Part shown: positions 34,011 through 45,400 of the stretch, piece by piece
Layout of the letters: each line of letters begins with the position of its first letter
Position numbering within the stretch: the stretch's first letter is position 1
Source of the DNA: Gautieria morchelliformis
Taxonomy: Eukaryota; Basidiomycota; Agaricomycetes; Gomphales; Gomphaceae
Direction of reading: 5' to 3'
Length of the DNA stretch: 64,000 nt
Assembly (NCBI GenBank): GCA_015179125.1
Contig: WHVA01000380.1
Location: forward strand, 1 to 64,000
Notes under the pieces: generated by a model
What the model was told of the DNA's origin: nothing
The model's database searches: none
What the model saw: only the letters and a program-made list of their open reading frames with translations
Program-made: the position numbers and the translations under genes

Positions 34011-34615
34011 CTCCCCCTCAGCGAGAAGTCCCTTCGACAAAATCCTAATTTCCCTAATAAATACCTATGTTGGTGTAAGTCCAGTCCCTTCGTGAATATG
34101 TCCGCTACGTTCTCCTTCGTCGGTACGTACGTAAGTGATGCCTTGTGAGAGGCCACTTTCTCACGGATGAAATGATATGCAACATTGATATGTTTGGTAT
34201 GCGCATGATATGTTGCGTCATGTGATAGTGCGATGGCGCCTAGATTGTCTGATCGAAGTGACGTGGGCTGGGCTTGATCTATTCCTAGCTCCTCGATGAA
34301 GCGCCTCAGCCAGATCAATTGCTTGGCTCCCTCGGTAAGTGCCATGTATTTGGCCTCCGTAGTAGATAGTGCGATTGTTCGCTGCTTCTTCGAGCTCCAT
34401 GTGATGGCTCCCCCTCCTAGTATAGCTACATAGCCATTAATAGACAGTGCGTCGTTTCTATTAGCATAATCCGAGTCAACGAATATTTCAAGGTCGAGAC
34501 CAGCGTCTCGTCGGAAGGTTATGCCGTCGTCACGTGACCCCTTGAGGTACCTGAGCGCGTGCTTGATCGCCGTCCAGTGCTCGGCTCTGTAAGTAGTAGT
34601 GAATTGGCTCAGATG
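34011..34615 (-). pseudogene. Copia RNase H and pol C-terminus
   Basis: Continues the RT frame after the TAA: YLKGSRDDGITFRRDAG, DSDYANRNDALSINGY, GGGAITWSSKKQRTIALSTT, EAKYMALTEGAKQLIWLRRF, HTKHINVAYHFIREKVA, ENVADIFTKGL. It ends directly before the purine tract and 3' LTR. Confidence 0.9.
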
Positions 34616-35755
34616 TTATACGGTAAAGGCCAAATCAGGTCGCGTGCTGAGTGCTGCATACATTAGCGATCCGATTGCTTTAGCATAGGGTACTTCGGCA
34701 GTTGGACCTGTTGAGTCCATAGGTGTTGTGAGTTTGATCATTTTGTGTAGAGGTGTAGATACGGAATGTGCCATAGCCATGTTGAATCGATCGAGTATGA
34801 TGTCGATGTAATGTCCTTGAGACATAATCAGTGTTCCCTTATCCCTATTCCTCTCAACCCTAATTCCCAAGATTTTCTTCATTTCTCCTAAATCTGTTAA
34901 AGGGAATTTTCCATGAAGCTCCCCCTTGAGCTTAACCATCCCTCTTTTGGAATCAGCAAATAGTCCGAGGTCATCCACGTATACTGATATGACTTCGATT
35001 GAGTCCTTATCTTGCCTGATGTAGACACATTCATTGGCTGTGCTTTGATGGAATCCGAGATCGAGTAGTAATTTGCATAAGCGCTGATGCCAAGCTCGTC
35101 CCGATTGCTTGAGTCCATAGAGCGCTCTGTATATTCTTAGAACACGTCCAGATCCATTATCAAAACCGTCGGGCTGACGCATGTAGATCTCCTCATCTAT
35201 GGTTGAATTGAGATAGGCGCCTTTGACATCCATCATTTCGATTTCCCAATCAAGTGTGTTTGCGATGGCTAATAGAACACATAGTGAATCGAATTTGACC
35301 ACAGGTGAAGTTATTTCGTAGTAATCCATCCCTGGCCTCTGTGTGAATCCTTGAGCTACAACCCTTGCTTTAGCCTTATCGAATTGTCCATCCGGTTGTG
35401 TTTTGACAGCATATACCCATCGGCAACCGATAGCTACTCGTCCGGGTGGTAGTTCTGTTAATTCCCATGTTCCTAACGTCTTGTGTTGATCCATTTCAAT
35501 TTCCATCGCTTTCTCCCAGATCAGCACATCATCACATGATACCGCCGCTCTGTAATTCTCAGGTTCAGTGACGATTTCTTTCGTTATGTAAACCTGCTCG
35601 GTGCGTCCTGAATCATTCAGTTTCCGGTAATCCGGTCTTTGAGTGATACGCGTGCTCCGTCGAATCTGTGGAGCTGGCGCTTGTTCAGGTGGATCAGGAA
35701 CAGGCGTCGTCTGGGGTGATGACATCTGCGGGGTAGATGGGATCGGGTCTGGCAC
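34616..35755 (-). CDS. Copia reverse transcriptase (open stretch, 379 codons)
   Basis: Longest intact piece of the element. It opens with a Pro/Thr-rich linker and then shows WEKAMEIEMDQHKTLGTWEL, GCRWVYAVK, MDVKGAYLNSTIDEEIYMRQ, ALYGLKQSGRAWHQRL and the catalytic YVDD (VISVYVDDLGLFADS). It ends at a TAA (34616-34618) inside a conserved stretch, where RPDLAFTV should continue to HLSQF; CAA-to-TAA fits. An ATG exists at 35755, but in life this is part of one polyprotein. Confidence 0.9.
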   Translation of the reverse strand: MPDPIPSTPQMSSPQTTPVPDPPEQAPAPQIRRSTRITQRPDYRKLNDSGRTEQVYITKEIVTEPENYRAAVSCDDVLIWEKAMEIEMDQHKTLGTWELTELPPGRVAIGCRWVYAVKTQPDGQFDKAKARVVAQGFTQRPGMDYYEITSPVVKFDSLCVLLAIANTLDWEIEMMDVKGAYLNSTIDEEIYMRQPDGFDNGSGRVLRIYRALYGLKQSGRAWHQRLCKLLLDLGFHQSTANECVYIRQDKDSIEVISVYVDDLGLFADSKRGMVKLKGELHGKFPLTDLGEMKKILGIRVERNRDKGTLIMSQGHYIDIILDRFNMAMAHSVSTPLHKMIKLTTPMDSTGPTAEVPYAKAIGSLMYAALSTRPDLAFTV

Positions 35756-36313
35756 ATGCTCGCGCAGTGAGTGCTCCCCCTTGAGCGGTGCCGTAGTACT
35801 GTCGTCATCGTCGTTATCCAGGATAGGATAGAGTTTATTGTCACTTTCGTCGAATGTGATATTTCTTGAGATTTGAACGTGCTTTGAGGCTTTATTTTAA
35901 TACCTCCAGGCTTTGGCATGTTCAGCTACTCCGACGAATATGTGTTCTTCTGGTTTTGGATCAAGTTTAGCTCGACGCTGATCCGGCACCATAACCCAGC
36001 AGTTTGTCCCGAATTCCTCTAGACGTGCTATGTTCAACTTCTTGCCGAATAGTGCCCGGAACGGTGTTGCATCATCTCCAAGCGCTCGCGTGGGTGATCA
36101 ATTTTTGATATAACACGCGTAAGCCACGGCCTCAGGCCAGAGTATTTTTGGCAGGTTCTTGACGAATATTATCACCCGTGCGTGCTCGAGTAAGGTCCGG
36201 TTGAGTCGTTCAGTGATTCCATTCTGGGCTGGGGAGTATGGAGCTGTGGTCTCCATGATGATGCTATTTTGCACAAAATTCCTTGAAATTTTTATTGACA
36301 TATTCCCCTCCAT
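35755..36313 (-). pseudogene. Copia integrase C-terminal part
   Basis: Reads APYSPAQNGITERLNRTLLE and LPKILWPEAVAYACYIKN, then TGA near 36098, PTRALGDDATPFRALFGKKL, VMVPDQRRAKLDPKPEEHIF, then TAA near 35898, followed by a polar linker into RT. Confidence 0.85.
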
Positions 36314-37584
36314 TATCTGAGCGAAACTTCTTCAGTTTCTGACCGGTTTGGGTCTCGAGGAATGCCTTGTACATCTCGAAGTGCTTGAGCACTTCATCTT
36401 TGGCGCTACCAAAATAAATGACCGTGTACCTAGATTTGATGTCCGTGAAAGAATAGAAGTACTTTTCACGTGATGGTCCCTCGGTCTGGGCAGGCCCCCA
36501 TACATCGGATACTGTTAGGTCACCGACCTGATCAACAGTGTCCTCAGCTCTTTTGGGGAACAGCTCCACATGCTGTTTGCCTTGTATGCATGCCTTGCAC
36601 TGGCTCGGCTCGTTTGACTTGTCAATCTCAAGTCCAGTAACTAGATCGTTAGATTTCAACATCTTTATAGAATTTATGTTGACGTGCCCAAGTATCCTGT
36701 GCCATTTGTCCCATGACCGTCCCTTTGCCGCTGTGGCAAAGTCCCATGCCTCGACTGATCGAGTGACCCGTGCCTTCATACAGAATAGCCTCCCACGCTT
36801 CTGTCCCTGTGCAAAAATAACTCCGGCGCATGTTTTGAATTCGACGCCGGTACCTGTAAATGTGGCCATGTTGCCTTTATCAGTTAGATGCCCTACACTG
36901 ATAGGGTTGTTCGGCGCATCTGGTGCATGCTTGACGTCACATAGTTCGATCGTGTTCGTCTTGGCGCCGACCTTGAATTCCATGTAGATCGTGCCTCGGC
37001 CTTGTGTATGTAGTACCGCATCAGGTGAAATTCCTTCAATTTCTGATGGGTCCTTGGCATAGCTAGCGAAATCATTTCGGTTTCGGGCTATGTGTGTTGT
37101 TGCCGCTGAATCGGCTAGCCAGTCGGATGCAGATATAGCACTGTATGCTACCTCCTTAGATACAAACGCAAAGTCCTTTTCTTCCGCTTGTTTAACCGTC
37201 TCTTTGTTCCCTGACTTGAACCACTTAGGTGCTTGGCCTTCCTTGCCACCACCCTTTGCCCAGCAGTCCTTCACGTAATGACCCTTCTTGCCGCAATTTC
37301 GGCACTTTCCCTTTGTTGCTCCTGAGTCATCTTTCCTAGGCCTGTGACGTTGTTGCGCCTTAAGCGCTGTCTGCCACGCCGATCCAGCTTTCCATGCTCG
37401 ATCCTCATCGAGGACCTGAGCTATTAATATATCAGCTGTTGTCCCAGCTCCACTGGCGTTTACTGCCATAATAAACGCTGACCAAGAATCTGGTAATGAC
37501 GTCAGCAACGTGTTCGAGAAATCGGTGTCACTGATGTAATGTCCCCGCGCATTCAGTTCCTGTTGAATGCCACGGAGCTTGCGT
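36264..37584 (-). pseudogene. Copia gag C-terminus, protease region and integrase N-terminal part
   Basis: Contains the CCHC knuckle (CRNCGKKGHYVKDC, about 37300), the protease region around WLADSAATTHIA (about 37110), the integrase HHCC segment (HRILGHVNINS...CKACIQGKQH, about 36700-36570) and the integrase core start (VSDVWGPAQTEGPSREKYF). A frameshift near 36290 ends the frame; the core continues at 36313 in another frame. Confidence 0.9.
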
Positions 37585-37589
37585 ACGTG

Positions 37590-38862
37590 TGTCAAGATTG
37601 GTTTTCAGGCGTTAATATCGTGTATTAGTGAACACAGCGAATGCCCGAATAACTTGTGTGAATAAGTATGCCGTTCGGCGAATAGGTGAACCAATGAATG
37701 TTCACAAGGTAAGAGGGTTTGCCTAAACGGGGCTCACCCTATCTACAGTCATAGCGAAATAGCCCGTGACTCTTGACGATGTAATGTGCAAGGTCTCATG
37801 GAAGGGCTGTCTAAGTCTCGACAATCCCTTCGCTGGCGAAGGTGCTCCTTCGGAGCCCTTCGCCAACAGCACAGAAAATGGTTCGAAGGCTAAGGTAACG
37901 AAGATGAAGTATGAGAACTCACCAGTGATGCCTAAGCCTTTTGCTAGTCAAAGATGGGAATCTCCAAGAGAAGGCTTAAGATGATGACCACGGCGAGGTC
38001 AAAGCTGCACAAGATGAATGACGTATGATAATTGAACTGGGGAATATACATGCGAATGTAAACTACTTATATCGAATGCTCGTAAGGTATCAGTGAATAG
38101 GAAAGAGGCCGTCACAAGTCAGGGTTGGATAGGGGTGCGCAGTCATGATACAGCATAGATGAAATAAACATACAATAGAATGTGAGAAGAGGGGGAACAT
38201 GAAATGACGGAGAGTGAAGGTGGCAAAGGCACTTATGGACAAACCCATGTCTTGGGACCTGCATACATGCTACCCTGCACGGACTCTTGGTCTACTGGGT
38301 TGATTCCGCACGACCTATGGAAGAGATGCCCTGTGAACACACTTTGACCATACAAACGCCCAATGGGGTTGGATTAAGAAGATGATGGGGTTAATGATGA
38401 ACCATCATGCCGGGTGAATGGTATTGATCGTATTTGATGGTGTGCCTGCTGGCGAATGATGCGAGCAGCGAATAGCCGTTCGGCGAAATGCAAGGAAGAG
38501 CGAACAGGGTGACATAGGGGAGGAGAGGTCGAGGTGGAGGGCGAAGCCGAGCGAACACTGGGGAGGAGTAGCGAAAGGGAAAATGGGGATACCAAGGTGC
38601 AGGAAATACACAGGTCATGACAATCCAACTATCAGAACACCATTGGAAGAGGGTCAAGCAGAGGAGGTGGTAGACCCAGTGATGACTGACAAGTCAGTCC
38701 AAAGCCGTCGATCGTGCGTTTGATGGTGTGGCGATGGTAATTGGCGCGAATCAGCAAACATCGGTTGCCGAACATGACAATGGTGATTGGAACGAACATG
38801 GAAATGGGGTGAGAAATGGCAGGACAGAGCACCTGAGTATGAGGAATAAACGCGTCATGACA
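37590..38862 (-). mobile_element. Solo LTR (family B), 1273 bp, TSD ACGTG
   Basis: Starts TGTCAAGATTGG at 37590, ends CGTCATGACA at 38862, flanked by ACGTG at 37585-37589 and 38863-38867. It interrupts the copia gag. The conserved short ORF is at 37766-37984 (72 codons). The TGTCATGA terminal module is doubled (minus starts near 38862 and 38623). Confidence 0.93.
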
Positions 38863-38867
38863 ACGTG

Positions 38868-39263
38868 CTCCTCCATGTTCGCGCCGTCCTCGGCAAGCGT
38901 CCGGAAGAAATCTCTTCGGAGATTTACAATCCCCACAGCTCCCTTAGATTCGAATATCACTTGTAAACTAGTCCATACAGCAAATGCAGACATTGTCTGA
39001 TTGATGTAAACTAGCTGTTCATCGGCGACTCTGAGGCAAATCTCTTTTCTAGCTTTCTTGTCCTTCCTTCTCCAATCGTCGATTTCCTGCTGCTCGGTCG
39101 CAGTGACATTGTCGGCATCTGCCGGTCTCGGTTCTGTCTCCCTGCCGATAGCCACGTCCCACAGGCCTAAATCATCAAGTATCCACTTGAGCCACCGGCG
39201 CCACGCCGCGTAATTATCCCCGTTCAAGGGGTGGATCTTGTACGTGTTATTGCTACTCAACAT
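38868..39263 (-). pseudogene. Copia gag, N-terminal part
   Basis: Starts MLSSNNTYKIHPLNGDNYAA, the usual copia Gag opening (LNGDNYAAWRRW), and runs through AVWTSLQVIFESKGAVGIVN to the insertion of the family-B solo LTR. Taking out 37590-38862 and one ACGTG joins it in frame to the next part. Confidence 0.9.
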
Positions 39264-39352
39264 CGTCGATCGGTATTGAGTTGGTGGAGTATATAGTGTA
39301 GTTGGAGTAAGCTAGATCTGTAGTAGTTTATTTATGGCCGGGGCCCATAACC

Positions 39353-39576
39353 TGTGGAACGAAGGAGTAAATAATAAACTGTTATTCTACGATCTATACA
39401 AGATCGTCTGTCCTTATATACTAAATATGATGTTCCTATATTACTAATCCTTCGAGCTGATGCTGTGCCGATGCCATGCCGGTGCACCAGCAACCCGGGG
39501 TCGAGAGCGATCTCGAACTTCCGGCTAAGTGCGTGCCGGCTCTGCCTCGGCGGCGTCATCGTCCCGATTACTAACA
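39353..39576 (-). mobile_element. Copia 5' LTR (224 bp)
   Basis: On minus starts TGTTAGTAATCGGGACG and ends CGTTCCACA. Matches the split 3' LTR (33862-34010 plus 23488-23562). Directly downstream on minus is GGTTATGGGCCCCGGCC, at the position of a primer-binding site; I did not identify its tRNA. Confidence 0.9.
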
Positions 39577-39581
39577 GATTG

Positions 39582-42293
39582 CACTGTTCAGCCAAGATAC
39601 CTGTAAGTCACAAATCGCAAATCGACATAAGCATTGGGAATACAACAACGGCGAAGCACGTACATCGCTTGGACCAGCGGAATTCCCCACGACGGTGACA
39701 ACAGTTGATTTGCCATGGATGAAGCCGGTGAACACCTGTGAGACTAAATAATGTGCCTTTGGTTCGAAGATATTGTTGTACAATGACGTGCATCACACAC
39801 CTGTGGCCAATCCAGAGGCTGAATCCTGGTGGATTAAACGGCCCACTAAAGGTAGATTGAAAGTAGCTATGACTATGAATGTATATTAGCACGCAACGAT
39901 CTCCAGGCAACGGTATACACAGACATTGGGGGGCGAGGGTAAAACCACTGCTAGATGCTGCAGGCCCTAACAGTGTTTCTCCCATGAAGTTGTTGAAGCC
40001 GATAGAGCTCAGCTACACGCCCACCTAAGATAGCTAGGAACACAGGGACATCAATGCACTCTCTCAGATCGAGTGTGCTACTACTTACATTGGTAACCGT
40101 AGCCTGGAGGGTAAGGTAATTCCTGGTATGTTGATGTCTAGTAGATATTAGTGGAATGTGGTAAGATGGGAAGCGAACTCACCAAGGGCTGAAACGGACA
40201 AATTCTCTCCTGTGATGTCCCACACAAAGTCTTCTTGTGTCAAGAGGGCCTGTGCGTGATGAGTACTAGTGCATTTCCTGAAATGAATAGCCATTATACC
40301 TGGGTGAAAGACGTGAGCCAGCCAACATCCGCGACGTGGAATGACGCAGAAAGATTGAGCTGGGCACCAATGTCACCTTGAAGATGTTCAGAACATGATT
40401 TATTTATATACCTATACTGAATATACACACCAATAACTTGAACCTTCGGCATCGCAATGCTACCCAACGGCTGTCCCTGCCAGGAGATAGTGAGTCCCAC
40501 GCCAAATTCGATCTTGGCATCAACTAATCAAACCTGTTAGTTTCCCGCAATAGGTATAAAGCATTGTCACGCACATGGTCCAGCAGGACAAGCAAGTCTC
40601 GAGCTTGAAAACAAACTTACCGAAAGCAGTCTCCTGCTGTCAGGGGACACCCTGTTTTCCATTTCCAGTTCCGACACCACACCCAGTTCCGACTCCATTT
40701 CCGACTCCGCTTCCAGTTCCGATTCCATCTCCGCCTCCGCTTTCGGAAATGATTCCGCTTCTGGGAGAACTTCCACCAGTTCTGTTCGCCTTGCCAGTTC
40801 CACTCCAATTTCTGACTTCCACTCTCGGAACAGTGTCGGAAATCAAGCGACTCGCATAATAGGTGGCATCAAGGGTCGATCAAGGGTCAGGGAGGTGCAG
40901 GGTTGATGGCGGGTGCCAAGTGTTGTCCCTGGCTGCGCAGCGTAGTATAATACGGGCTCGCTGACATTGGGGGTCCTTAGACTTTTCTCTTTGGATTTCC
41001 CCTTGTCAGGTGAGAATCCCCTCTCTTGTATACTCTATTCATTTATACAGACTTTGGATTTCCCCTTGTCAGTTGTGTGGTAGTGTGATCTCCACAACCA
41101 GCCAGGGTTGCCCTTACACCTGCAGGTTGCTGATGAGGACAGTATTGATCCTGAGCCAGTTTTAGTACAAAACGGAGCGCAGGTCATATGAAACTCACGC
41201 CAAGACAGCGCCGGTAATAATTTTTTGACCAATAGGTTGCGCCAGAATGGGCAGCAGTGAGTTAAGGCTGTCATCAGTGGCCACTGGGACGGCAAGCTGA
41301 GTGAAGTCCAGCATTGTGGGATAGTCACCTGACAACCATCAGATGCTGACTGCCCCACAGGCCGAGATTAAACTCACTAATAGACACCGCAGAACTCAAA
41401 ACGATGTCAGACTGTAGCTATTTGAATGCTGCATCAACAAAGCTTGGGAGATTGAATCCCCTACACGACGTGGCATTAGTACGGAACTATGAGGGACTGA
41501 TGGAAGCCCACATGAATATGTTGGCATTGTTCCCCTGCCCCTTTTGCGAGACCTTGGTTCCATCAGCGTCCGAGCTAGAAATATACTGAATCCCTCCCAG
41601 TGAAATGATCACATCTATTTGATCCGTCCTCTGGCCTGCCTGGACAGTTAAACGGCGGAGAAGGGTAAAGATAGTTGGAGGGTCGAGGTTCATATTCAGG
41701 TCGAGCATTGGTGATGTAGTCGTTGATTTTCCGCTTGCAGGGAAGTTCATGGAGGTCTGGATGGTGCCTAGGCTGAGCCCGTGTGACATCACCGTTGAAT
41801 TGATGCTCATGATGGTCAATCCTGCACTGAAGGGGTTCTTGAGGTTGACGTTTACGTGAGCCATGTTGTTCTGCTTCCCAGTAGTGTTAAGAACTGATAT
41901 CCATGGGTAAGTCAGGGAAGAATCGCATATAGGATGAACACGGACTCGTGAGAGCGGCGCTTTGCAGAAGGGTAGAGTTCAGTGCAGGGAGCGTGGCACT
42001 AATACTGAGACTCTCAAAGGCTTGAAGCAGGGAAGGAACCGCCGTACTCCCATTGAATCCCACGATCTGAAGCAATATGCCTATGCCGCCTACAAATTCA
42101 TTGAGTGTCTGCAGACCCTGCAGACTGTTGTTGGGCTGGAAGCAACCAGGTCAGCTGACGAAAGCACGAGCCAACAGTTTCCAGAGCGCACCTGGAAGGC
42201 GCTTGTAGCTGCCATTGTGTTGTTGCCCATGGCCAACGAGAGATTTGGGAGCAAAGTCATTCCGAGAACAGCACCGTCCTGTATTAATTGCAA
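39582..42293 (-). pseudogene. DUF3712-type gene, 5' part (before the copia insertion)
   Basis: Minus reading in exons with short introns: LIQDGAVLGMTLLPNLSLAM, LLQIVGFNGSTAVPSLLQAF, MAHVNVNLKNPFSAGLTIMS, PMLDLNMNLDPPTIFTLLRR, GFNLPSFVDAAFK, stop TAG near 41433 (CAG expected), TDDSLNSLLPILAQPIGQK, INTVLISNLQ, [481-bp solo LTR], ETAFG, EFGVGLTISWQGQPLGSIAM, GDIGAQLNLSASFHVADVGW, a block with EDFVWDITGENLSVSALG, and FTGFIHGKSTVVTVVGNSAG. This is a host-type gene for a large DUF3712/LEA-like protein of unknown function. Its N-terminus is lost at the satellite block 42318-42476. Introns use GTGAGT/GTATAA donors. Confidence 0.8.
40638..41118 (+). mobile_element. Solo LTR (family C), 481 bp, TSD CCTGC
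   Basis: Starts TGTCAGGGGACACCC, ends GTTGCCCTTACA, flanked by CCTGC at 40633-40637 and 41119-41123. It has a 12-bp repeat (TTCCGAYTCCRY) in the left part and a direct repeat of GGATTTCCCCTTGTCAG in the right part. A second copy is at 54138-54612. It interrupts the DUF3712 gene. Confidence 0.93.
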
Positions 42294-42317
42294 GGCTGAA
42301 AGGTGATGTTCAACTCA

Positions 42318-42476
42318 GGCTGTCAGCGCAGGCGTGTGCTGGTACCCGGCGCTGTCAGAGCACCACCGCACGCTGCGCTGACAGCGCCGGGTACCAGTGC
42401 ACGCATGCGCTGACAGCGACGTGCACCAGCGCACGTTGCGCTGACAGCGCCGGGTACCAGCGCATGCCTACGCTTA
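42318..42476. repeat. Satellite block 4
   Basis: About five units of the palindromic satellite, partly in opposite orientations around 42360. It truncates the 5' part of the DUF3712 gene (minus) and borders the hAT element. Confidence 0.88.
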
Positions 42477-42479
42477 GTG

Positions 42480-45400
42480 TTCTGCAAAGCCCGGCTTCAG
42501 CCGGAGCCAGGCCCCCAAAAGCCGGGCCGAGCTGGGCCAAAGCCGTCCTGAGGCCAGGATCTAGGGCCCGGCTTGAGTTTTGAGAGCCCGAGCCGAGCCC
42601 TGAAGCCGCGGCTTTTGGGCACTTACCCGGTATGCACTGTTCGGGTGGCAAGCGGCACTCAGGTAGCTAATTTGAGTATATCCTGTACTCTATTGGTTGA
42701 GTTGGAAAAAAAATTCTGTCTGCTGCTCACTGCCATGCCCTTGCCCCATATCCAGGACCCCAGCGATGAGGACGAGGTTCAGCTGCTCCCTATCAAGAGT
42801 GCCCGTTCGGGCTGAACGCTAAAGCCAAGCGCCGCACTGAAGGATCCCAATAATGTGGCCAATGTTCTTGGTCAACGCAAGCATGCCAAGGTCGTGACTA
42901 AGGTGGTAGAAACTACTGACCAACATAAAAATAAAATAAAAAACAAAAGACTATTGTTGAGCTGGCCCTGGTGATCGAGCCAAATGCAAGGACCATTGCC
43001 AAGCCTACTTATTTCAGTAGTACTGAAATGGTTATGAATAAGGAATCTGGCGGCATTACTGGTGAGTCATATCTTTGCATAGAATATTGTCTATCTATTG
43101 ATCTAAGATTCAGGTACTCAAAGCAAGGCTACACTGGGGACTTCAGCCATACAAGATAAGATAGTCCAGGGAGCTCCGGCTCGCCCTGACGGCTGGCTCA
43201 AGGATCTAGATGGGGTAGAGGGCTTACCTGACACGGCGATCAAGTCCAAAGATCGTACTTTGGATACGCGTTATTCTTTCAATAATCTACACGTTGATGA
43301 AGGTAAAAAAATTATTGACTGCAAATTGTGCCGGTGAGTCAGGTCTCCTCCATGGCAGGCAAATGAGGACTATATTATTTGTAGGAAAAATGACCAACAA
43401 AAAATAACTTATGTATTCTAAGTAAGTACACTTCGCCAGCACATGCAAGCCTCGCACCAGGTAAGCCTTCATAATGAATTGTAGCTCAGTCTGATCTTCT
43501 TGGCACAGGCTCAATACAACATATGGTGTGAAAAAACAGGTTTTGTCAGCAAGCTTCCAAGCGCGATCAAGGAAGCAAAATCTAAAAACCAGCTTGTGAC
43601 CAATCACTTTGGTCCTGCACCGAAACAACCCAAGGTACCAATGGTGACTTACTCACATGATGCTTTAGACGTCTGGCTGTGCAGTGGTTAATATCAACAG
43701 ATCAGGTGAGATCATGGCTTTGATAACAGCTATTATGCTCACCTTGGAGCCAAGCCTATCTCAGCGTTCGAGCATCCCCCTTTCAAGGCTATGATCAAAA
43801 TGGCCTCATGTGCCAAGGAAGGTGTCAAGCTGCCTGGAGCCAGGCCAACACGGATGGAGATCATCGATCTGTTCCAATCCCACCTTCGTGATCTCAAAAA
43901 ACGATTTGCCGTGAGTCTATCATTTACAAGCCACATACATACAGTACTAAATAGTCTATATCAGGGTACATCGGTGAAAGGCTTAGTATCTGTGACTTGT
44001 GATGCATGGCAAGCCAGTAACACGGATGGTTACTTCACAGTCACCGCCCATTGGATTGAGGAAGTTGAGGGGCTCCACACGCTGCAAAATGCGTTGGTGG
44101 GATTTGTTCAAATGAACAATTCCCACTCGGGAACTCGACTGGGTCAGGCCATGTTCAAGGTACTGGAATGCGTTGGGATTGCGCACAAAGCGAGTGTGTC
44201 TCAGTCTGTGACACCTTGACTGACAACAATGAATAGCTTGGCTGGGTAACGTGCGATAATGCCACAAATAACACGACCATGATGGCCGAACTTGCCATCC
44301 AAATCAAAGAACATACGAAAGGACCCTTCGATCCAAAGGAACGGCACATTCGATGCCTTGCGCATGTGATCAACTTGGCCACACAAGCCATACTCAATGC
44401 ACATTCAAAAACACCACACTATGACCCCAAGGAACCTGACAACCACCTACCAGAGACCGATACTTGGGTGCGTGACCCTGTAGGTCTCATCCGTGCTATT
44501 TGCGTCAAGGAGCGATCATCGGCAAAGCGCAAAGATATGTACAGAGCCTTGCAGGTACGCAATGATGTCAAGCGGCCAACTACGCTGCTCCTCGACATGG
44601 TCGTTCGTTGGTCATCAACATATGTTATGCTTGATCGGGCATACCGTAACAAACAAGTACTGTATCTCTTTCATCACTGTTCACAACTACACTGACATGT
44701 TTTGATCCGACAGCATGTCAATCGTTTTGTACTTGAACTCGCCCAGGAAGAGAAAGATCACACAAAATTGACCAACCTTCTCAGCCTCGCAACAACTGCC
44801 GCTGAATGGGAGTCTGTGAAGGCTTTCCTCCAGCTGTTACGTGTAAGTCTTATGCATAAATGTATTGTTTTGTTAACTCACAGTCTCCTTAGTTTTCAGA
44901 TGCTGCTCAGCATGAGTTCTCAGCTGAGCAATACCCTACATTATATCTTGCACTCCCGGCACTCGAGGGACTCCACACAGCCTGGTCCAAGCGCCTCGTT
45001 TATAACACAGGGTACGACACTTTCCAGAAGCCCCTTGCAGCCGGCATTGCCATGATCGCCGAGTACTATAATCAGACCGAGGATTCGGACGCATACATCA
45101 TGGGCATGGGTATGTATCCACTCATATTAAATGGCATCATGTCAAAATACTTATATCTATGGCAGTTATCCATCCAGAGTACAAAATGGCATACTTTGAG
45201 AAACACTGGGGTATGGATTTGACCGCTCGAGTCATGCAAACGGTCCAAGGCCTTGTAAGTCATAACATATATACATATAAATATTAATTTTCTAACATCT
45301 TGTAGTTCAAAGAGCGGTGGGACCGTTTGCAAAGTGTCCGGTTGACCACCACAAGTGCCAGTCGGAAGCGTTGTGCGTATACGCTCCTGGAAGCACTGAG

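Larger units (their letters stand above)
23488..39576 (-). mobile_element. Ty1/copia element with nested insertions, TSD GATTG
   Basis: Outer ends on the plus strand are TGTGGAACG (23488) and TACTAACA (39576), flanked by GATTG at 23483-23487 and 39577-39581. The element reads on minus: 5' LTR (39353-39576), gag-pol (39263 to about 34011), purine tract, 3' LTR (34010 to 23488). Two Helitrons (23563-33861) split the 3' LTR and a family-B solo LTR (37590-38862) splits gag. Without these it is about 4.5 kb, a normal copia size. It sits in a DUF3712 exon. Confidence 0.92.

Noticed and set aside
34218-37278. Plus-strand frames opposite the copia pol
   Set aside because: Antisense shadows of a clearly recognisable polyprotein; no independent support.
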